This document shows positions 25,536 to 33,726 of a DNA stretch of 64,000 bases, one piece after another; position 1 is the first letter of the stretch, and each line of letters opens with the position of its first letter. Source of the stretch: CAWJFJ01 sp963800065 (lineage in GTDB: Bacteria; Actinomycetota; Acidimicrobiia; Acidimicrobiales; UBA8190). The stretch spans positions 62,001-126,000 of the forward strand of contig CAWCZO010000007.1 in the NCBI GenBank assembly GCA_963800065.1, written 5' to 3'. The position numbers and the translations under genes are program-made. The notes beneath the pieces were generated by a model, which was not told the DNA's origin, did not search any database, and was given only the letters and a program-made list of their open reading frames with translations.

Positions 25536-25567
25536 CTTGACTCTTATGCACTCAGAATCGCTATACT
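25536..25567 (+). promoter_or_regulatory. dnaK promoter with HAIR-like HspR operator
   Basis: CTTGACT-n7-ACTCAGA (25536-25556) matches the HspR-associated inverted repeat CTTGAGT-n7-ACTCAAG at 12 of 14 arm positions with the exact spacer. TTGACT (25537-25542) can double as a -35, with TATACT at 25562-25567 as the -10 (19-bp spacing). The repressor hspR is in the same operon. Confidence 0.7.
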
Positions 25568-25633
25568 GATAATCATCAATCAGGGGACGGGCGAAGGTCG
25601 CCAGGTCCCGGACAAGATTCGGAGGCAACACAG

Positions 25634-27469
25634 ATGTCCAAGGCGGTCGGAATCGACCTCGGCACGACCAACTCGGTGGTGAGCGTCCTGGAGGCCGGCG
25701 AGCCGGTCGTCATCCCCAATGCCGAGGGGGGGCGGACCACGCCCTCGGTCGTGGCTTTCTCCAAGTCGGGCGAAGTCCTGGTGGGAGAGGTGGCCAAGCG
25801 ACAGGCCATCACCAACCCCGAGCGGACCATCCGGTCGGTGAAGCGCCACATGGGGACGGACTGGACCATCGACATCGACGGCAAGAAGTACACGGCCCAG
25901 GAGATCTCGGCCCGGATCCTGCAGAAGCTGAAGAGGGACGCCGAGTCGTACCTGGGCGACACCGTCACCCAGGCCGTGATCACCGTCCCCGCCTACTTCG
26001 ACGACGCCCAGCGGACGGCCACCAAGGAGGCCGGTCAGGTGGCCGGCCTCGAGGTCCTGCGGATCATCAACGAGCCCACGGCCGCCGCCCTCGCCTACGG
26101 GCTGGACAAGGAGAACAAGGAGCAGACCGTTCTGGTCTTCGACCTCGGTGGGGGGACGTTCGACGTCTCCATCCTCGAGATCGGTGACGGCGTCTTCGAG
26201 GTGAAGTCCACCTCCGGGAACACCCACCTCGGTGGTGACGACTGGGACCAGCGGGTCATCGACTGGCTGGTCACCGAGTTCAAGAACACCGAGGGTGTCG
26301 ACCTGGCGGCCGACAAGATGGCCCTCCAGCGGCTGAAGGAGGCGGCGGAGAAGGCCAAGATCGAGCTGTCGTCGGTCCAGGAGACCCAGATCAACCTGCC
26401 CTTCATCACGGCCACCTCCGAGGGGCCGAAGCACCTCGACCTGAAGCTCACGCGGGCGAAGTTCAACGACCTCACCGCCGATCTCGTGGACGGCTGCAAG
26501 GGCCCCTTCGAGCAGGCCATCTCCGATGCCGGCCTCAAGATGTCCGACCTCGACCACGTGGTCCTCGTCGGTGGCTCGACCCGGATGCCGGCCATCCAGG
26601 ACATGGTCCAGGGCCTCACCGGGAAGGAGCCTCACAAGGGCGTCAACCCCGACGAGGTGGTGGCTATCGGCGCCGCCGTCCAGGCCGGGGTGCTGAAGGG
26701 CGAGGTGAAAGACGTCCTGCTTCTCGACGTGACCCCTCTCAGCCTGGGGATCGAGACCAAGGGCTCTGTGATGCACCGCCTGATCGAGAGGAACACCACC
26801 ATCCCCACCAAGCGCTCCGAGGTCTTCACCACGGCCGACGACAACCAACCCTCGGTGGAGATCCATGTCCTCCAGGGCGAGCGCGAGATGGCGATGTACA
26901 ACAAGACGCTGGGCAAGTTCCAACTGGTCGACCTGCCCCCGGCGCCGCGCGGTGTCCCTCAGATCGAGGTCACCTTCGACATCGACGCCAACGGGATCGT
27001 CCACGTCTTCGCCAAGGACCTGGCCACGTCCAAGGAGCAGTCGATGACCATCACGGGCCAGTCCTCGCTGGCCAAGGACGAGATCGACCGGATGGTCCGC
27101 GACGCCGAGGCCCACGCCGACGACGACCGCAAGCGCCGTGAGGAGGCGGAGGTCCGCAACAACGCCGACTCCCTCGTCTACCAGACGGAGAAGTTGCTCC
27201 GCGATCAGGGTGACAAGTTCCAGGGTGACGAGAAGGACAAGGTCGAGGCGGCGCTGAAGGAGCTCACCACGGCACTGTCGGGGACCGACACCGACAAGAT
27301 CAAGGAGTCCACCGAGGCGCTGGTGAACGCCAGCCACACCTTCTCCCAGCGTCTCTACGAGGAGGCGGCCAAGTCGTCGTCCGGTCCCGCCACCGGCGGG
27401 AGTGACCACGGCGACCAGTCCGACGACGAGGTGGTCGACGCCGAGATCGTGGACGAGCCCTCGGCATGA
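25634..27469 (+). CDS. dnaK: Chaperone DnaK (Hsp70)
   Basis: An ATP-dependent Hsp70 that binds unfolded proteins, with DnaJ stimulating its ATPase and GrpE exchanging nucleotide. 611 residues, the usual actinobacterial length. The ATPase domain shows 'GIDLGTTNSVVSVLEAGEP', 'VFDLGGGTFDVSILEIGDG' and 'HVVLVGGSTRMPAIQDMVQG'. The substrate domain begins near 'LLLDVTPLSLGIETKGSVMH'. The C-terminus 'SDDEVVDAEIVDEPSA' carries the acidic EEVD-like end typical of bacterial DnaK. Ribosome site GGAGG. It is first in a five-gene heat-shock operon and its stop overlaps the grpE start (ATGA). The HAIR-like site upstream indicates HspR control. Confidence 0.98.
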   Translation: MSKAVGIDLGTTNSVVSVLEAGEPVVIPNAEGGRTTPSVVAFSKSGEVLVGEVAKRQAITNPERTIRSVKRHMGTDWTIDIDGKKYTAQEISARILQKLKRDAESYLGDTVTQAVITVPAYFDDAQRTATKEAGQVAGLEVLRIINEPTAAALAYGLDKENKEQTVLVFDLGGGTFDVSILEIGDGVFEVKSTSGNTHLGGDDWDQRVIDWLVTEFKNTEGVDLAADKMALQRLKEAAEKAKIELSSVQETQINLPFITATSEGPKHLDLKLTRAKFNDLTADLVDGCKGPFEQAISDAGLKMSDLDHVVLVGGSTRMPAIQDMVQGLTGKEPHKGVNPDEVVAIGAAVQAGVLKGEVKDVLLLDVTPLSLGIETKGSVMHRLIERNTTIPTKRSEVFTTADDNQPSVEIHVLQGEREMAMYNKTLGKFQLVDLPPAPRGVPQIEVTFDIDANGIVHVFAKDLATSKEQSMTITGQSSLAKDEIDRMVRDAEAHADDDRKRREEAEVRNNADSLVYQTEKLLRDQGDKFQGDEKDKVEAALKELTTALSGTDTDKIKESTEALVNASHTFSQRLYEEAAKSSSGPATGGSDHGDQSDDEVVDAEIVDEPSA

Positions 27470-28182
27470 GCCCGCAGGTCGATGACGCCGGTGGTAGCCG
27501 CCACCGGGCGCCGGGCGCCGGCGTCGAGCGGGATGTCCCCGCCGCCGGGACGCCCCCTCGCGCCGGCCGCGCGCCGGCCATCCGCACCGGGGGCGCGGCC
27601 GGGCCCGTCGGCGACGACGCCCTCGAGCCAGACGAGACGGAGGAGACGTTGGCCTCCGCCCTCGTCGACGCCGTCGTCGAGGTGGCCGAGGATGCGGTGA
27701 CCGTGCTGTCGCGTGAACGCGACGAGTATCTCGACATGCTGCGCCGCGTCCAGGCGGACTTCGAGAACTACAAGAAGCGGATGCTGCGCCAGCAGACCGA
27801 TCAGCTGGAACGGGCCAGCCAGAACCTGGTGGAGAAGCTGCTGCCCGCTCTGGACGCCTTCGCCCTCACACGGGCCCACCTGAGCGACACCGGCGCCGAC
27901 TCCCCCGAGGTGAAGGCGCTGCTCCAGGCGTCCGATCTGGTGGCCGACGTCCTGGCCAAGGAGGGCCTCGAACGGATCGACGATCCGGGCGCGCCCTTCG
28001 ATCCCACCGTCCACGACGCCGTGGAACACGCGCCGGTTGCCGGGACCGGTCCCGCCGCCGGCGGCGACGGGAACGAGGCCGACGCCGCCCCGACGGGCCC
28101 GGTGGTGGCCGACGTCCTGCGCCCGGGGTACCGGTGGAAGGGTCGCGTGATCCGGCCGGCCATGGTGCGCGTGCGCGGGTGA
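27466..28182 (+). CDS. grpE: Nucleotide exchange factor GrpE
   Basis: Releases ADP from DnaK. 238 residues. An acidic/Ala-rich variable head of about 75 residues is followed by the long dimerising helix ('LSRERDEYLDMLRRVQADFE', 'NYKKRMLRQQTDQLERASQN') and the four-helix and beta parts. The beta wing ends with 'HDAVEHAPVAGTG' and 'VADVLRPGYRWKGRVIRPAM', the GrpE signature. An Ala/Gly-rich insert lies in the wing, as in other high-GC species. It starts on the dnaK stop (ATGA overlap), so translation is coupled. Confidence 0.95.
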   Translation: MSPQVDDAGGSRHRAPGAGVERDVPAAGTPPRAGRAPAIRTGGAAGPVGDDALEPDETEETLASALVDAVVEVAEDAVTVLSRERDEYLDMLRRVQADFENYKKRMLRQQTDQLERASQNLVEKLLPALDAFALTRAHLSDTGADSPEVKALLQASDLVADVLAKEGLERIDDPGAPFDPTVHDAVEHAPVAGTGPAAGGDGNEADAAPTGPVVADVLRPGYRWKGRVIRPAMVRVRG

Positions 28183-28259
28183 GCGGACCCGAACCGGTGA
28201 AGCGGGGTTCGAGCCGATGGAGAGGCCCGAGCCGATGAATGATGAGAGGGAGGTGAACG

Positions 28260-29369
28260 GTGGCCGCGCAACGTGAGTGGCTCGAGAAGGACTACTACCA
28301 GACACTCGGTGTGTCGGCGACGGCCACCGACAAGGAGCTGACGCGCGCCTACCGGAAGCTGGCCAAGCAGTACCACCCCGACGCCAACCCGGCGGCGGAG
28401 GACAAATTCAAGGAGATCAGCGCCGCCTACGACGTGCTCGGCGACTCGGCCAAGCGCAAGGAGTACGACGAGATCCGGCGCCTCGGTGCGTCCGGGTTCG
28501 CCGGCGGCGGATTCGGCGGACCGGGCGGATCGACTTTCCGGGTCGAGGACCTCGGCGACCTCGGCGACCTCTTCGGCGGGCTCGGTGGCTTCGGGAACCG
28601 GCGCTCACGGGGGGCCGGACCGCGGCGCGGGGCCGACGTCGAGGCCGAGCTCCACCTGTCGTTCGAGGACGCCGTCCGCGGCGTCACCACGTCGGTCAAC
28701 GTGGCCGGCGAGGCGCGCTGCGAGACCTGTCACGGGAGCGGGGCGGCACCGGGGACCCAGCCGGCGACCTGTCCGATGTGTCACGGCAGCGGCTCGCTCC
28801 AGGACAACCAGGGCCTGTTCTCCTTGAGTCGCGTCTGCCCGCAGTGCAGCGGCCGGGGGACCATCGTCGAGACGCCGTGTCCCACGTGCCGGGGGACCGG
28901 GGTGACGCGCCGGACCCGGTCCGTGAAGGTCCGGATCCCCGCCGGCGTGGAGGACGGTCAACGGATCCGCGTGAAGGGTCGGGGCGCCGCCGGGCGGGCC
29001 AACGGGCCCGCCGGTGACCTCTACGTCGTCGTCCATGTCGACTCCCACCCCGTCTTCGGGCGGCGGGGGAAGAACCTGACCCTGGCCGTCCCCATCACGT
29101 ATCCCGAGGCGGCCCTGGGGACGACCATCACCGTCCCCACCCTCGACGACCCCGTCACCCTGCGGGTGCCGGCGGGGACGCCGACGGGCCAGACCTTCCG
29201 GGTCAAGGGACGCGGGGTGCCCTCGGGGGGACGACGCGGCGGAGGCGATCTGCTGGTGACCGTCGAGGTGACGGTGCCCAAGAAGATGAACGACGAGGAA
29301 CGCGCCGCCGTGGAGGAGTTGGCCCGCGTCTCCGACGCCGCCCCCCGTGACCATCTGGGGGCCCGGTGA
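28260..29369 (+). CDS. dnaJ: Chaperone DnaJ (Hsp40)
   Basis: Co-chaperone that delivers clients to DnaK and triggers ATP hydrolysis. 369 residues with all class-I parts: a J-domain (residues about 8-72, with the essential HPD in 'KQYHPDAN'), a Gly/Phe region ('GFAGGGFGGPGG'), and four zinc motifs CETCHGSG, CPMCHGSG, CPQCSGRG and CPTCRGTG. The C-terminal client-binding domains carry 'VRIPAGVEDGQRIRVKGRG'. GGGAGGTG precedes the GTG start. 77 bp separate it from grpE; its stop overlaps the hspR start (GTGA). Confidence 0.97.
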   Translation: MAAQREWLEKDYYQTLGVSATATDKELTRAYRKLAKQYHPDANPAAEDKFKEISAAYDVLGDSAKRKEYDEIRRLGASGFAGGGFGGPGGSTFRVEDLGDLGDLFGGLGGFGNRRSRGAGPRRGADVEAELHLSFEDAVRGVTTSVNVAGEARCETCHGSGAAPGTQPATCPMCHGSGSLQDNQGLFSLSRVCPQCSGRGTIVETPCPTCRGTGVTRRTRSVKVRIPAGVEDGQRIRVKGRGAAGRANGPAGDLYVVVHVDSHPVFGRRGKNLTLAVPITYPEAALGTTITVPTLDDPVTLRVPAGTPTGQTFRVKGRGVPSGGRRGGGDLLVTVEVTVPKKMNDEERAAVEELARVSDAAPRDHLGAR

Positions 29370-29851
29370 GCGTGAACGATCCCCGTCCCACCCCGATCCG
29401 GTTGGCCCCTGCGGTGGGCGGCCGCGCCGACTCGTCCAGGCGGGCCGAGCCGGCCAACCGCGCCGAGACGTCCACACGGGCCGTCTACGTGATCTCGGTG
29501 GCCGCCGAGCTGGCCGGGGTCCATCCCCAGACGTTGCGCCTCTACGAACGCCGCGGCCTGGTCGACCCCTCGCGGACCGGCGGGGGGAACCGCCGCTACT
29601 CGCCGCGTGACATCGAGCAGCTCCGGAGGATCCAGGAGCTGACCGCCGCCGGGCTCAATCTGGAAGGGGTCCGGCGCGTGCTCGAGCTCGAAGCCGACGT
29701 GGCCCGCCTGGAGGGCGAGATCGAACGGATCCGGGCCGAGGCCCAGGACGCCGTCGAGAAGACCCATCGTCATTACCGCCGGGACCTGGTGCCCGTCCGC
29801 CAGTCACTGGTGGTGTCGCGCCCCGGTTCGGCCGGCCGCCGCAGGAGGTAA
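29366..29851 (+). CDS. hspR: MerR-family heat-shock repressor HspR
   Basis: Represses dnaK-type operons through HAIR sites and uses DnaK as co-repressor in Streptomyces. 161 residues. The winged helix-turn-helix is plain: 'YVISVAAELAGVHPQTLRLY', 'ERRGLVDPSRTGGGNRRYSP', 'RDIEQLRRIQELTAAGLNLE'. A coiled coil of about 45 residues follows ('LELEADVARLEGEIERIRAE'). An extra head of about 45 Arg/Ala-rich residues precedes the domain, so an internal start is possible. It overlaps the dnaJ stop by GTGA and ends 4 bp before clpB. A HAIR-like site before dnaK suggests feedback control. Confidence 0.93.
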   Translation: MSVNDPRPTPIRLAPAVGGRADSSRRAEPANRAETSTRAVYVISVAAELAGVHPQTLRLYERRGLVDPSRTGGGNRRYSPRDIEQLRRIQELTAAGLNLEGVRRVLELEADVARLEGEIERIRAEAQDAVEKTHRHYRRDLVPVRQSLVVSRPGSAGRRRR

Positions 29852-29855
29852 GTAC

Positions 29856-32351
29856 ATGGCCATCGACCCCAACCGCTGGACGATCAAGTCCCAGGAGGCC
29901 TTCGCCGCCGCCTCGGAGTTGGCCCGGACCCAGAACCACGCCGAGATCACCCCGGAGCACCTGCTGGCCGCGCTGCTGGCCCAGCCCGAGGGCCTGGCCG
30001 TCCCCATCCTCGGACGAGCCGGGGTGGAGCCGACGGCGCTGGCCCACCAGATCGACGAGCGCCTCTCGTCGATGGCCAAGGCCTACGGGAGCGCCCAGCC
30101 GTCGATGTCACGGGACCTCAGTCACGTCCTCGACGATGCCGACAAGGCCCGTCGCGACATGGGCGACGAGTACCTCTCGGTCGAGCACCTCCTGCTGGCC
30201 TTGGCCGATCGGACCGGCGCCTCGCGCGACCAGCTCCTGGAGGCCCTGCGCCAGGTCCGCGGCAGTCACCGGGTGACGTCGCAGAACCCCGAGGAGCAGT
30301 ACCAGGCCCTCGAGCGCTACGGCCGCGACCTGACCGAGGCGGCCCGGCAGGGGAAGCTCGACCCGGTCATCGGCCGCGACGAGGAGATCCGCCGGGTCAT
30401 CCAGGTCCTGTCGCGGAGGACCAAGAACAATCCCGTCCTCATCGGGGAGCCCGGTGTGGGGAAGACGGCCATCGTGGAGGGCCTGGCCAACCGGATCGTG
30501 GAAGGCGACGTGCCCGAGGGGCTGCGGGACAAGCGGGTGGTGGCCCTCGACCTGTCGTCGATGGTGGCGGGGGCCAAGTACCGCGGCGAGTTCGAGGAGC
30601 GCTTGAAGGCCGTCCTGAAGGAGATCACCGACGCCGAGGGCGAGGTCATCACCTTCATCGACGAGCTCCACACCATCGTGGGGGCGGGGGCCGCCGAAGG
30701 GGCTATGGACGCCGGGAACATGATCAAGCCGATGCTGGCGCGCGGCGAGCTCCGGCTCATCGGGGCCACCACCCTCGACGAGTACCGGAAGTACATCGAG
30801 AAGGACGCCGCCCTCGAGCGCCGGTTTCAACCCGTCGTGGTCGGTCAGCCCTCGGTGGAGGACACCATCGCCATCCTGCGCGGCCTGAAGGAGCGTTACG
30901 AGGTCCACCACGGGGTCCGCATCCAGGACGCCGCGCTGGTGGCGGCGGCCGTCCTCTCCGACCGCTACGTCACCGGCCGGTTCCTGCCCGACAAGGCCAT
31001 CGACCTCATGGACGAGGCGGCCAGCCGGTTGCGGATCGAGATCGACTCGCTGCCCACCGAGATCGACATCGTCACCCGGCGGATGCGCCAGCTGGAGATC
31101 GAGCGGATGGCCCTGGCCAAGGAGACCGACCCGGCCTCGGCCGACCGGCTGGCCCGGCTCGACGAGGAGCTGGCCAACCTGACCGAGCAGGCCGACGCCA
31201 TGACGGCGCGGTGGCAGTCGGAGAAGGACGCCATCGCCTCCATCCGGACGCTCAAGGAGGAGCTGGAGAGGGACAAGGGGGAGGCCGAGCGCTTCACCCG
31301 TGACGGCGACCTGACCCGCGCCTCGGAGATCCGCTACGGGCAGATCCCCGTCCTCGAGCGGCGCATCGAGGACGCCACCCGGGCCCTGGCCGATCTCCAG
31401 GTCGACGGGGCCATGCTGAAGGAGGAGGTCGACGCCGAGGACGTGGCCGAGGTGGTGAGCCGGTGGACGGGGGTGCCTGTCACCCGCCTGCTCGAGTCCG
31501 AGCTCCAGAAGCTCGTCCACATGGAGCAGGACCTCGACGAGCGGGTGGTGGGCCAGGACGAGGCCGTCCGGGCCGTCTCCAACGCCATCAGGCGCAGCCG
31601 GGCCGGGCTGTCGGACCCCAACCGGCCCATCGGCTCGTTCCTCTTCCTCGGTCCCACCGGGGTGGGGAAGACGGAGCTGGCCCGGGCCCTGGCCGGGTTC
31701 CTGTTCGACGACGACCGGGCCATCACCCGGATCGACATGGGCGAGTACCAGGAGAAGCACAACGTCTCGCGCCTGGTCGGAGCCCCGCCGGGGTACGTCG
31801 GCTACGAGGAGGGCGGGCAGCTGACCGAGGCCGTCCGGCGCCGTCCCTACGCCGTGGTCCTCCTGGACGAGATCGAGAAGGCCCACCCCGACGTCTTCAA
31901 CGTCCTTCTCCAGGTGTTGGAGGACGGGCGGCTGACCGACGGGCAGGGCCGGACGGTGGACTTCACCAACACCGTCCTCATCATGACGTCCAACCTGGCC
32001 GGTGACCCCCAGGACTTCTTCAAGCCCGAGTTCTTCAACCGGATCGACGAGGTGGTCCGCTTCCGCCGGCTCGACCGCGACGACCTCCGCCGGATCGTCG
32101 ACATCCAGCTCGACCATCTCCGGGGGCGGCTGGCCGAGCGCCGGCTCGCTCTGGTGACCACCGACGCCGCCAAGGACTGGTTGGCCCGGACGGGCTACGA
32201 CCCCGACCTCGGCGCCCGTCCCCTGCGGCGCGTCCTGCAACGGGCCGTCGAGGACCCCCTCGCCCTCACCCTCCTGAAGGGCGGCTACGCCGAGGGCGAC
32301 ACCGTCACCGTCGACCTCGCCCCCGACGGCGGGAACCTCGTCCTCACCTGA
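29856..32351 (+). CDS. clpB: Disaggregase ClpB (Hsp100)
   Basis: A hexameric AAA+ machine that, with DnaK/DnaJ/GrpE, pulls proteins out of aggregates. 831 residues, slightly short of the usual 850-870. Order: N-domain (about 1-145), AAA1 with Walker A 'GEPGVGKT' (about 197) and 'VITFIDELHTIVGAGAAEG', a coiled-coil middle domain (about 400-520, 'RRMRQLEIERMALAKETDPA'), AAA2 with 'GPTGVGKTELARALAGFLFD' (about 598) and 'YAVVLLDEIEKAHPDVFNVL', then the C-domain. The shortness comes from about 20 residues missing between 'MTSNLAGDPQDF' and 'FKPEFFNRIDEVV'. AGGAGGT precedes the ATG. It is the last gene of the heat-shock operon. Confidence 0.97.
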   Translation: MAIDPNRWTIKSQEAFAAASELARTQNHAEITPEHLLAALLAQPEGLAVPILGRAGVEPTALAHQIDERLSSMAKAYGSAQPSMSRDLSHVLDDADKARRDMGDEYLSVEHLLLALADRTGASRDQLLEALRQVRGSHRVTSQNPEEQYQALERYGRDLTEAARQGKLDPVIGRDEEIRRVIQVLSRRTKNNPVLIGEPGVGKTAIVEGLANRIVEGDVPEGLRDKRVVALDLSSMVAGAKYRGEFEERLKAVLKEITDAEGEVITFIDELHTIVGAGAAEGAMDAGNMIKPMLARGELRLIGATTLDEYRKYIEKDAALERRFQPVVVGQPSVEDTIAILRGLKERYEVHHGVRIQDAALVAAAVLSDRYVTGRFLPDKAIDLMDEAASRLRIEIDSLPTEIDIVTRRMRQLEIERMALAKETDPASADRLARLDEELANLTEQADAMTARWQSEKDAIASIRTLKEELERDKGEAERFTRDGDLTRASEIRYGQIPVLERRIEDATRALADLQVDGAMLKEEVDAEDVAEVVSRWTGVPVTRLLESELQKLVHMEQDLDERVVGQDEAVRAVSNAIRRSRAGLSDPNRPIGSFLFLGPTGVGKTELARALAGFLFDDDRAITRIDMGEYQEKHNVSRLVGAPPGYVGYEEGGQLTEAVRRRPYAVVLLDEIEKAHPDVFNVLLQVLEDGRLTDGQGRTVDFTNTVLIMTSNLAGDPQDFFKPEFFNRIDEVVRFRRLDRDDLRRIVDIQLDHLRGRLAERRLALVTTDAAKDWLARTGYDPDLGARPLRRVLQRAVEDPLALTLLKGGYAEGDTVTVDLAPDGGNLVLT

Positions 32352-32372
32352 GGGGGCCCGCCGGGAGCGGGC

Positions 32373-32378
32373 TACACT
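32373..32378 (+). promoter_or_regulatory. candidate -10 (TACACT) of the purA operon
   Basis: TACACT lies 37 nt before GTG 32416, just after a short GCCCGC/GCGGGC hairpin (about 32356-32372) that could end clpB transcription. Confidence 0.4.
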
Positions 32379-32415
32379 GGGTCGTAATCCGGAGTCGATG
32401 ACGGCAGGAGAACGC

Positions 32416-33696
32416 GTGCCCGCAACCGTGGTCGTGGGGACCCAGTGGGGGGACGAGGGCAAGGGCAAGCTCACCGACCTGCTGGCCCGCGACATGCAGA
32501 TGGTGGTGCGCTACCAGGGCGGTCACAACGCCGGGCACACCGTCGTGGTGGACGGCGAGTCGTTCGCCCTCCAGCTGGTGCCTTCCGGCGTGCTCTACCC
32601 CCACATCACCCCGGTGATCGGCAACGGCGTGGTGGTGGATCCCGGGGTCCTCTTGGCCGAGCTCGACACGCTGGCGGCCAAGGGGATCGACGTCGGCCGG
32701 ATGGTGGTGAGCGGGAACGCCCACTTGATCATGCCGTACCACCAGGAGCTCGACCGGGTGACCGAGCGCTTCCTGGGGAAGAACTCCCTGGGGACGACCC
32801 GACGGGGGATCGGCCCCGCCTACGCCGACAAGGCGTCGCGGGTGGGGCTGCGGGTCCAGGACCTCCTCGACGCCAAGATCTTCCGGCAGAAGCTCGAGGT
32901 GGCCCTCAAGGAGAAGAACGCCGTCCTGGCCAAGGTCTACAACCGGCTGCCCATCGAGGTCGAGTCGATCTGCGACCGCTACCTGGGCGAGTACGCGCCG
33001 AGGATGGGGCCCATGGTGGGCGACACCGTCTCGCTCGTCCACGACGCCCTGGAGGCGGGCCGGAACGTCCTCCTGGAGGGGGCCCAGGCCACCTTCTTGG
33101 ACCTCGACCACGGGACCTATCCCTTCGTCACCTCGTCCAACCCGGTGGCCGGGGGGGCCTGCACGGGGAGCGGGGTGGGGCCGCGCGACATCGGCGAGGT
33201 CATCGGGATCGCCAAGGCCTACGTGACCCGGGTGGGGGCTGGCCCGTTCCCCACCGAATGCCTCGACGAGGTGGGCGACGCCATGGTGGAGCGCGGTCGC
33301 GAGTTCGGGACCAACACCGGACGGCGGCGCCGGTGCGGGTGGTTCGATGCCGTGATGATGCGCCAGGCCGTCCGGCTCAATTCGCTGTCCGAGGTGGCCC
33401 TCACCAAGCTCGACGTCCTCGACACCTTCGACACCGTCAAGGTCTGCGTGGCCTACCAGTCCGACGGCGAGCGCTTCATCCACCCCCCGTACCACCAGTC
33501 CACCTTCCACCAGGTGGTCCCCGTCTACGAGGAGCTCCCCGGGTGGCGCGAGGACCTCTCGGGGGCCACCGAGCTCGGCGACCTCCCCGCCGCGGCGCGC
33601 CAGTACGTCTCGTTCCTGGCCACCCAGATCGGCGTCCCCATCAAGCTGGTCGGGGTCGGCCCCGGACGCGAGCAGTTCGTCCGCTTCGCCGCGTGA
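32416..33696 (+). CDS. purA: Adenylosuccinate synthetase
   Basis: Joins IMP and aspartate with GTP to form adenylosuccinate, the first step of the AMP branch. Starts 'MPATVVVGTQWGDEGKGKL', the family's GTP-binding loop with the catalytic Asp. Further motifs are 'VRYQGGHNAGHTVVVDGESF' (catalytic His), 'NSLGTTRRGIGPAYADKASR' and 'GPFPTECLDEVGDAMVERGR'. 426 residues, normal. GTG 32416 is preferred because GGCAGGAG lies 6 nt before it; ATG 32398 is also in frame but has its GGAG only 3 nt away. First gene of the purine block. Confidence 0.97.
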   Translation: MPATVVVGTQWGDEGKGKLTDLLARDMQMVVRYQGGHNAGHTVVVDGESFALQLVPSGVLYPHITPVIGNGVVVDPGVLLAELDTLAAKGIDVGRMVVSGNAHLIMPYHQELDRVTERFLGKNSLGTTRRGIGPAYADKASRVGLRVQDLLDAKIFRQKLEVALKEKNAVLAKVYNRLPIEVESICDRYLGEYAPRMGPMVGDTVSLVHDALEAGRNVLLEGAQATFLDLDHGTYPFVTSSNPVAGGACTGSGVGPRDIGEVIGIAKAYVTRVGAGPFPTECLDEVGDAMVERGREFGTNTGRRRRCGWFDAVMMRQAVRLNSLSEVALTKLDVLDTFDTVKVCVAYQSDGERFIHPPYHQSTFHQVVPVYEELPGWREDLSGATELGDLPAAARQYVSFLATQIGVPIKLVGVGPGREQFVRFAA

Positions 33697-33726
33697 AGGT
33701 CCCGCGGCCGTGAAGGACTCCGCACC

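Larger units (their letters stand above)
25332..25633. other. 302-bp gpmA-dnaK divergent intergenic region
   Basis: Contains the gpmA -10 candidate TACTGT (25339-25344, minus), an inverted repeat GAAAGT/ACTTTC (25443-25448 and 25461-25466), three 13-bp GGGGATCCCGARA repeats (25476-25513), the HAIR-like operator (25536-25556) and a -10 candidate TATACT (25562-25567). No gene. Confidence 0.6.

Noticed and set aside
25580..27409. 609-codon open frame antisense to dnaK
   Set aside because: A mirror of high-GC codon structure; low-complexity His/Gly/Val translation and no domain. DnaK on the other strand is certain.
32344..32415. A purine riboswitch before purA
   Set aside because: The leader between the TACACT box and the start is under 40 nt and shows no three-way junction or conserved purine-aptamer loops.
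30108..32495. 795-codon open frame antisense to clpB
   Set aside because: Same artefact; no motif, and it crosses the clpB-purA junction.
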